From positions 1 through 41,590 of the forward strand of contig CACHTK010000007.1 of NCBI GenBank assembly GCA_902582765.1: DNA of 41,590 nt, written 5' to 3'. Shown here piece by piece: positions 36,142-41,590 of the stretch. The notes beneath the pieces were generated by a model. The model was given only the letters and a program-made list of their open reading frames with translations. It searched no databases and had not been told where the DNA came from. The stretch is from an uncultured Pelagibacteraceae bacterium. GTDB taxonomy: Bacteria > Pseudomonadota > Alphaproteobacteria > Pelagibacterales > Pelagibacteraceae. The position numbers and the translations under genes were made by a program. Each line of letters begins with the position of its first letter. Positions within the stretch are counted from its first letter, which is position 1.

Positions 36142-37470
36142 ATGTATTTTTCAAAATCATTCGTACCAATTCTTAAAAATAATCCTACAGAAGCTAAAAT
36201 TAAATCTCACCAACTTATGTTAAGAGTTGGAATGATTAAGCAATCATCAGCTGGAATTTATTCATGGTTACCCCTTGGTTTCAAAGTTATGAAAAAAATA
36301 GAACAGATTGTTAGAGAAGAGCAGGATAGAATTGGTGTTCAAGAAATTTTGATGCCAACAATTCAATCATCAGAAATCTGGAAAGAAAGTGGAAGATATG
36401 ATGATTATGGAGAAGAGATGCTACGTATTAAAGATCGTCAAAATAGAGAAATGTTATATGGGCCAACTAATGAAGAACTTGTGACAGAAATATTTAGATC
36501 AAGTATTAAATCTTATAAATCACTTCCACAGCTGTTATATCATATTCAATGGAAATTTAGAGATGAATTAAGACCAAGATTTGGAATTATGAGATGCAGA
36601 GAATTTTATATGAAGGATGCTTACTCTTTCGATATAAATGATGATGGAGCTCTTTTTTCTTATAATAAATTTTTTCTCTCATATCTAAGAACTTTTAAAA
36701 GATTAAATTTATCAGCAATACCAATGGCGGCGGATACAGGACCTATAGGTGGAAATCTTTCACATGAATTTATTATTCTTGCCGATACAGGGGAAAGTAA
36801 AATTTATACAGACAAAAGGATATTTGATGTAAATAGCTCATCTACCTTATTAGAAAAAAATTCTCTTACTGATTTACGACAGCAATATGAAAAATTTTAC
36901 TCTGTTACAGATGAGAAGTTTGATCAGAAAGAATTTGAAAAAATAGTACCAGAAGAATTTAGAGTAAATACAAAAGGAATTGAGGTAGGTCATATATTTT
37001 ATTTTGGTGATAAATATTCAAAACCCATGAATGCTGCTGTTGATTTTAATGGAAAAAAGGAATTTGTTAAAATGGGATCATATGGAATAGGTGTGTCAAG
37101 ACTTGTAGGTGCCATAATTGAGGCTAAATACAATGATAAAGATGAAACAATGAAATGGCCCATATCAGTTGCTCCTTATCATTGTGCAATAATTCCAATG
37201 ATTAAAAAAAATGATACATCAAATTTAGAAAAATCGAATAAAATTCTTGAATACTTAAAGTCTAAAAATATTGATGCTATCATAGATGATACCGAAGAAA
37301 ATATTTCAGCAAAAATTAGGAAATTTAATTTAATTGGTATTCCCTATCAGTTGATTTTGGGAAATAAAACTGAAGGAGACTTGTTTGAGTTTAAAGAAAT
37401 TAATGGAGAAACTCAAAGATTAAGTATCGAAGATACTGCATCGCAAATTTTAAAAGCTAAATCAAATTGA
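36142..37470 (+). CDS. proS: Prolyl-tRNA synthetase, short form without editing domain
   Basis: Class II synthetase charging tRNA-Pro (442 aa; E. coli ProRS is 572). Motif 1 is in 'AGIYSWLPLGFKVMKKIE', motif 2 is 'FRDELRPRFGIMRCREF', and motif 3 is 'GSYGIGVSRLVGAIIE'. The C-terminal anticodon-binding domain starts near 'APYHCAIIPM'. The roughly 180-residue INS editing domain between motifs 2 and 3 is missing, the usual alphaproteobacterial form, so mischarged Ala-tRNA-Pro must be cleared by a free-standing editing protein (not in this window). It overlaps lolC by 4 bp. Confidence 0.97.
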   Translation: MYFSKSFVPILKNNPTEAKIKSHQLMLRVGMIKQSSAGIYSWLPLGFKVMKKIEQIVREEQDRIGVQEILMPTIQSSEIWKESGRYDDYGEEMLRIKDRQNREMLYGPTNEELVTEIFRSSIKSYKSLPQLLYHIQWKFRDELRPRFGIMRCREFYMKDAYSFDINDDGALFSYNKFFLSYLRTFKRLNLSAIPMAADTGPIGGNLSHEFIILADTGESKIYTDKRIFDVNSSSTLLEKNSLTDLRQQYEKFYSVTDEKFDQKEFEKIVPEEFRVNTKGIEVGHIFYFGDKYSKPMNAAVDFNGKKEFVKMGSYGIGVSRLVGAIIEAKYNDKDETMKWPISVAPYHCAIIPMIKKNDTSNLEKSNKILEYLKSKNIDAIIDDTEENISAKIRKFNLIGIPYQLILGNKTEGDLFEFKEINGETQRLSIEDTASQILKAKSN

Positions 37471-38678
37471 TCTCACAGTTAGAAAGAGAAGTTACATTTA
37501 GATTTTTAAAAACTAGGAAAAATGACGGTTTTTTAAATATCATTTCAATCTTTTCTTTTATTGGAATTTCATTAGGGGTTGCAGTTTTAATCATTGTTAT
37601 GTCAGTAATGAATGGTTTTAGAACTGAATTAATATCTAAAATTGTAGGCTTTAATGCTCATGCAGTAGTTCAACCAGGAAACAAACCATTAGATTATATT
37701 CAAGATTTTGATTTTGCTAAAAATATAGTTTCAAATGATGGAGAAGCAATAATATTGAATAAAGATAATACTAAGGGTGTCTTCCTAAAAGGATATCAAG
37801 AAAGTGATTTTAAAAAACTTCAAATAGTAAAAAATGAGGAATTTTTTGGATCAAAAAACTTAAATGATAATACTATTTCTATTGGTAAAGAATTAAGCTT
37901 TAATTTGAATGTTGATATTGGTGATATTATTACAGTCATGTCTCCTGCTGGAATTCAAACTTTAGTGGGAAATCTTCCAAAACAAAAAAATTTTAAGATT
38001 GTTTCAATTTTTGATAGTGGTTTATCTGACTTTAATGAAAATATTGCATATATAAATTTAGAGACGCTTGAGAGTCTTTTTAAAAAGAATAAAGATAATA
38101 GATTCATAGAATTTTATTTTAAAGATCCAAAAAATATAGAAATTCATAAAAAAAAATTAATAGCTCTGTTTCCAGATGCACTGGTCTATACCTGGTCAGA
38201 TATGAATAAATCATTATTTTCAGCCTTGAAAGTAGAAAGAAATGTTATGTTTATAATTCTTTTTTTGATAATTATTGTTGCAGCTTTTAATATAATATCC
38301 GGACTAACAATTTTAGTTAAAAACAAAACAAGAGAAATAGGTATCCTTAAATCAATAGGGGTAAGTAGTAAATCGATAAAAAAAATCTTTTTTTTAGTTG
38401 GTTTTTCTATAGGAACATCAGCGACATTATTTGGTGTGTTTGTTGGAACCCTTTTTTCTATTTATGTTGAGCATATAAGACAATTTATCTCAAATATATT
38501 TGGCATTTCTCTTTTTCCAGAAGATATTTATATTTTAAATTCTATGCCTTCCGAAATAAATATAAATTCAATTATAATAATCTCTCTTTGTTCAATAATT
38601 GCAACAATTTTAGTATCAATATATCCCGCTTCGAAGGCATCTTCCTTAGATACAGTTAAAACTCTTAAATATGAGTAA
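37467..38678 (+). CDS. lolC: Lipoprotein-releasing system transmembrane protein (LolC/LolE type)
   Basis: Inner-membrane permease (403 aa) that, with LolD, extracts lipoproteins for transfer to LolA and the outer membrane. The N-terminal 'FLKTRKNDGFLNIISIFSFI' and 'MSVMNGFRTEL' match the family. A helix is followed by a periplasmic domain (about 45-260), then three C-terminal helices with 'KNKTREIGILKSIG'. The start is TTG at 37467, giving a TTGA overlap with the proS stop; the next ATG codons would remove the first helix. With a single copy here, it probably forms a homodimer in place of LolC plus LolE (inference). Confidence 0.93.
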   Translation: MISQLEREVTFRFLKTRKNDGFLNIISIFSFIGISLGVAVLIIVMSVMNGFRTELISKIVGFNAHAVVQPGNKPLDYIQDFDFAKNIVSNDGEAIILNKDNTKGVFLKGYQESDFKKLQIVKNEEFFGSKNLNDNTISIGKELSFNLNVDIGDIITVMSPAGIQTLVGNLPKQKNFKIVSIFDSGLSDFNENIAYINLETLESLFKKNKDNRFIEFYFKDPKNIEIHKKKLIALFPDALVYTWSDMNKSLFSALKVERNVMFIILFLIIIVAAFNIISGLTILVKNKTREIGILKSIGVSSKSIKKIFFLVGFSIGTSATLFGVFVGTLFSIYVEHIRQFISNIFGISLFPEDIYILNSMPSEININSIIIISLCSIIATILVSIYPASKASSLDTVKTLKYE

Positions 38679-39354
38679 TTATATTAAAATTAAAAACTTA
38701 ACAAAAAAATATGAGAAAAATAAATCTATAAAAGTTTTAAATGATATTACATTTAATTTTGAACCTGGAAAAATTTATTCTATTATTGGCCCTTCAGGAT
38801 CAGGAAAATCAACATTACTCAATTTATTATCATTGATCGATAACCCTACATCAGGTTCAATCGAAATAAACAGCAACAAAATAAAACCAAATAACAAAGT
38901 TGAAAATGATTTGATTAGAGCAAAGAAAATAGGAATTATTTATCAAGACAAAAACTTATTGTCAGATTTTACTGCTTTAGAAAATGTTTATTTGCCTAAC
39001 TTACTAATTTCTAAGGAAAAACAAAATTCGATTGAACTTGCAAAAAAATTGATAAAAAATGTAGGCATGTCATCCAGAATAAACCATTTTCCCAATGAAT
39101 TATCTGGAGGTGAAAATCAACGTATTGCCATCGCAAGGGCATTAATTAATAATCCTGATATTATATTAGCTGATGAACCAACTGGCAGTTTAGACACTGA
39201 TAATGCAAAACTTGTCTTTAAGATACTATTTAATTTAAAAAATAAAAATAGGATCATAATTTTTGCAACTCACAATAGATATTTTGCAAATATGGCAGAT
39301 TGTAAAATTATGATGAATGATGGTAATATACAAATCATCAATGCTACAATCTAA
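38671..39354 (+). CDS. lolD: Lipoprotein-releasing system ATP-binding protein
   Basis: ABC ATPase (227 aa) driving LolC-mediated lipoprotein release. Walker A GPSGSGKS starts at Gly40 (Lys46), the ABC signature LSGGENQR starts at Leu144, and Walker B with the D-loop is 'IILADEPTGSLD'. A Q-loop 'GIIYQDKNLL' and H-loop 'FATHNR' are present, so it looks active. The LolD/MacB-type family is recognised mainly through pairing with lolC, which it overlaps by 8 bp. The 3' end overlaps dnaE by 14 bp. Confidence 0.95.
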   Translation: MSNYIKIKNLTKKYEKNKSIKVLNDITFNFEPGKIYSIIGPSGSGKSTLLNLLSLIDNPTSGSIEINSNKIKPNNKVENDLIRAKKIGIIYQDKNLLSDFTALENVYLPNLLISKEKQNSIELAKKLIKNVGMSSRINHFPNELSGGENQRIAIARALINNPDIILADEPTGSLDTDNAKLVFKILFNLKNKNRIIIFATHNRYFANMADCKIMMNDGNIQIINATI

Positions 39355-41590
39355 AAAAAAATCTTTTAATCAAATTAAAATTCATTCTCAGTATTCAATT
39401 TGCGAGGGTGCATTAAAAATTGAAAATCTCAAAACATATTGTAAGAAAAATAAGATACAATCTGTTGGTTTAAGTGATACTTATAATCTATCAGGTGCGT
39501 TAGAGTTTTCTGAGAATATTTCATCTGTAGGAACACAACCAATCATTGGAACACAAGTTCAATTTAGATTTAAAAATACTTATGGACTTATTCCACTTAT
39601 CGCTAAAAATTATGATGGTTATAAAAATATAATTGAACTGTCTTCAAAATCTTATTTAGAAAATACAGATAATGATCAACCACACTGCTCGATTGATGAT
39701 TTAATAAAATATAGTGACGGAATAATTGTTCTCTCTGGATCAGTTAATAATTTGATTGGTAGTATTTTTAATAAAGGTTTAGTTGATGAGTTAGATGAAT
39801 TAATAATACTATTAAACAAAAATTTTAAAGAAAATTTTTATTTAGAAATTCAAAGACATGGAGACAAAAACGAAAAAGAATTTGAAATTTTCAATCTTAA
39901 TATTTCAAAAAAATATGAAATCCCAATAATAGCAACTAACGAGGTTTACTATTTGGATAAAGAAATGCATGAAGCTCATGATGCTTTAATGTGTATTGGA
40001 CAAAAAACTTATATAAATGATCAAAAAAGACTTAAACTAACTAATAATCATTATTTAAAGTCATCAGATGAAATGACGGAAATCTTTAAAGATTTACCTG
40101 AGGCATTAGAAAATAATTATAATTTACCTTATAGATGCAATTTTAGACCTGTTCCTTCAAGGCCTATACTGCCTAATATTAGCTCAGATGCTATTGATAT
40201 TAACGCTAAATTAAAAATAGACTCATTTAATGGACTGGAGAAAAAATTTAAAACTGATCTAGACCTAATAAAAACAATATCAAATAATATTAAAATTAAA
40301 GACATTTATAAAGATAGGCTAAATCATGAAATTAAAATTATAACTGAAATGAATTATTCAGGATATTTCTTAATTGTTTCAGACTATATAAAGTGGGCAA
40401 AAGATAATAATATACCAGTTGGTCCTGGAAGAGGATCTGGAGCAGGTTCGTTAGTGGCATGGTGTTTATCTATAACAGATGTTGATCCAATAAAATTCAA
40501 TTTAATTTTTGAAAGATTTTTAAATCCTGATAGAATTTCTATGCCTGATTTTGATATTGATTTTTGCGAGGAAAAAAGAGACCAAGTCTTCAAATATTTG
40601 ACAACTAAATATAAAGATAGTGTCGCTCACATTATAACATTTGGGAAACTTAAAGCTAGAATGGTCATAAGGGATGTTGGACGTGTATTAGGACTGCCAT
40701 ATGGTTTTATAGATAGTATCTGTAAGATGATACCATTTGATCCATCTAGGCCACTAACTTTACAAGAAAGTATCAATGTAGAACCAAGATTACAAAAATT
40801 AATTAATGAGGACAAAAGAGTTAGTCGTCTAATTGAGCTTTCATTAAAGCTTGAAGGTCTTAATAGAAATGTTGCAACTCATGCAGCTGGTGTTGTTATA
40901 GCTGACAAAAAATTAACAGAAACTGTTCCTTTGTACAAAGATTCTTCTGCGGATTTATTACTCCCTTCTACGCAATTTGACATGTATTCAGCAGAAAATG
41001 CTGGATTAGTTAAATTTGACTTTTTGGGTTTAAAAACGTTAACAGTAATTAACAATACTCAAAAACTTGTAAAAAAAAATCACCCAAATTTTAAAATTGA
41101 AAATATTAATTACGAGGATCAAAAAGTATTTGATCTTTTATCAAGTGGTAAAACTGTTGGATTATTTCAATTAGAGAGTTCTGGAATGAAAGATGCTTTA
41201 ATCAACATGAAGCCTAATCATTTGGAGGATATTGTGGCTTTAGTTGCTTTATATAGACCTGGACCTATGAGTAATATTCCTATTTATAACGATTGCAAAC
41301 ATGGAAAGAGAGAACCTGACTATTTACATCCTAAGCTGGAAGAAATTTTAAAACCAACTTACGGCGTGATTATTTATCAAGAGCAAGTAATGCAAATTGC
41401 TCAAGTATTATCTGGGTTTACCGCAGGTGAAGCTGACATATTAAGAAGAGCCATGGGTAAAAAAAAAAGAGCAGAACTTGAAAAACAAAAAGAAAGATTT
41501 GTTGATGGAGCACATAAGAAAGGAATTAGCAAAGATATTGCAGCTGGAATTTTTTTAAAGATCGAACCATTTGCTGAATATGGATTTAAT
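39341..41590 (+). CDS. dnaE: DNA polymerase III alpha subunit, 3' end outside the window
   Basis: Replicative polymerase; the first 750 residues are visible and the frame is open to the window edge. The start ATG at 39341 lies inside lolD (14-bp overlap). The N-terminal PHP domain begins IKIHSQYSICEGA. Its metal-site residues are degenerate (LSDTYN where active PHP domains have TDHxN), so it should not proofread by itself. The polymerase core has GPGRGSGAGS, catalytic Asp403 and Asp405 in MPDFDIDF, and Asp560 in KFDFLGL. Further C7-family marks include 'LYRPGPMSNIP' and 'YGVIIYQEQVMQIAQ'. The fingers end, beta-clamp site and OB domain lie beyond the window. Confidence 0.97.
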   Translation, partial: MLQSKKKSFNQIKIHSQYSICEGALKIENLKTYCKKNKIQSVGLSDTYNLSGALEFSENISSVGTQPIIGTQVQFRFKNTYGLIPLIAKNYDGYKNIIELSSKSYLENTDNDQPHCSIDDLIKYSDGIIVLSGSVNNLIGSIFNKGLVDELDELIILLNKNFKENFYLEIQRHGDKNEKEFEIFNLNISKKYEIPIIATNEVYYLDKEMHEAHDALMCIGQKTYINDQKRLKLTNNHYLKSSDEMTEIFKDLPEALENNYNLPYRCNFRPVPSRPILPNISSDAIDINAKLKIDSFNGLEKKFKTDLDLIKTISNNIKIKDIYKDRLNHEIKIITEMNYSGYFLIVSDYIKWAKDNNIPVGPGRGSGAGSLVAWCLSITDVDPIKFNLIFERFLNPDRISMPDFDIDFCEEKRDQVFKYLTTKYKDSVAHIITFGKLKARMVIRDVGRVLGLPYGFIDSICKMIPFDPSRPLTLQESINVEPRLQKLINEDKRVSRLIELSLKLEGLNRNVATHAAGVVIADKKLTETVPLYKDSSADLLLPSTQFDMYSAENAGLVKFDFLGLKTLTVINNTQKLVKKNHPNFKIENINYEDQKVFDLLSSGKTVGLFQLESSGMKDALINMKPNHLEDIVALVALYRPGPMSNIPIYNDCKHGKREPDYLHPKLEEILKPTYGVIIYQEQVMQIAQVLSGFTAGEADILRRAMGKKKRAELEKQKERFVDGAHKKGISKDIAAGIFLKIEPFAEYGFN

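Noticed and set aside
1..41590. CRISPR arrays, insertion sequences, prophage or toxin-antitoxin genes
   Set aside because: No regularly spaced repeats, transposase or integrase motifs, phage genes or paired small toxin genes were seen on either strand; the tRNA genes have no attached island.

Overview
The window looks like the chromosome of a SAR11-type alphaproteobacterium (Pelagibacterales, 'Candidatus Pelagibacter'-like). This is inferred from very low G+C, Lys/Ile/Asn-rich proteins, almost no spacer DNA, heavy gene overlap, a short ProRS, a family-5 uracil-DNA glycosylase and an alphaproteobacterial gene order (nuoN-birA-coaX-rnj-proS-lolC-lolD-dnaE). No insertion sequence, prophage, CRISPR array or rRNA is visible. 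No stretch over about 120 bp lacks a gene; the largest gap is 2995-3114.

Region 1 (1-6268) is a carbon-uptake and catabolism block: the 3' part of a short-chain dehydrogenase (SDR), an aldehyde dehydrogenase and a 3-hydroxyisobutyrate-dehydrogenase-family enzyme in a tight run. After a 120-bp regulatory gap with inverted repeats come all three parts of a TRAP transporter (dctP, dctQ, dctM). A perfect 12-bp-stem terminator separates dctP from dctQM and probably sets the excess of binding protein over membrane subunits. The substrate is unknown.

Region 2 (6265-12967) is mixed accessory and housekeeping DNA on both strands: an EamA exporter, an NCS1 permease paired with a Zn-alcohol dehydrogenase, a secreted DUF3047 protein, a YbgC-type thioesterase, a family-5 UDG, a second HIBADH-family enzyme, a DUF1289 protein, and two very small minus-strand membrane-protein genes (45 and 56 codons) that resemble each other.

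Region 3 (13007-19255) is a proteostasis block: tRNA-Leu(UAG) only 10 bp ahead of tig, then clpP, clpX and lon, closed by tRNA-Val(UAC) and tRNA-Asp(GUC). Trigger factor carries a long Lys-rich tail.

Region 4 (19284-41590) is one unbroken plus-strand run of 21 genes: the 14 genes nuoA-nuoN of respiratory complex I, then birA, coaX, rnj, proS, lolC, lolD and the first 750 codons of dnaE. Every junction is an overlap or a gap of at most 8 nt over 22 kb, so respiration, cofactor, RNA decay, translation, envelope and replication genes may share transcripts.

I found no clearly new defence or mobile system. The best leads are the orphan-substrate TRAP/dehydrogenase cluster with its palindromes and internal terminator, the pair of small membrane proteins, the trigger-factor tail, the near gap-free superoperon, and the reduced BirA.
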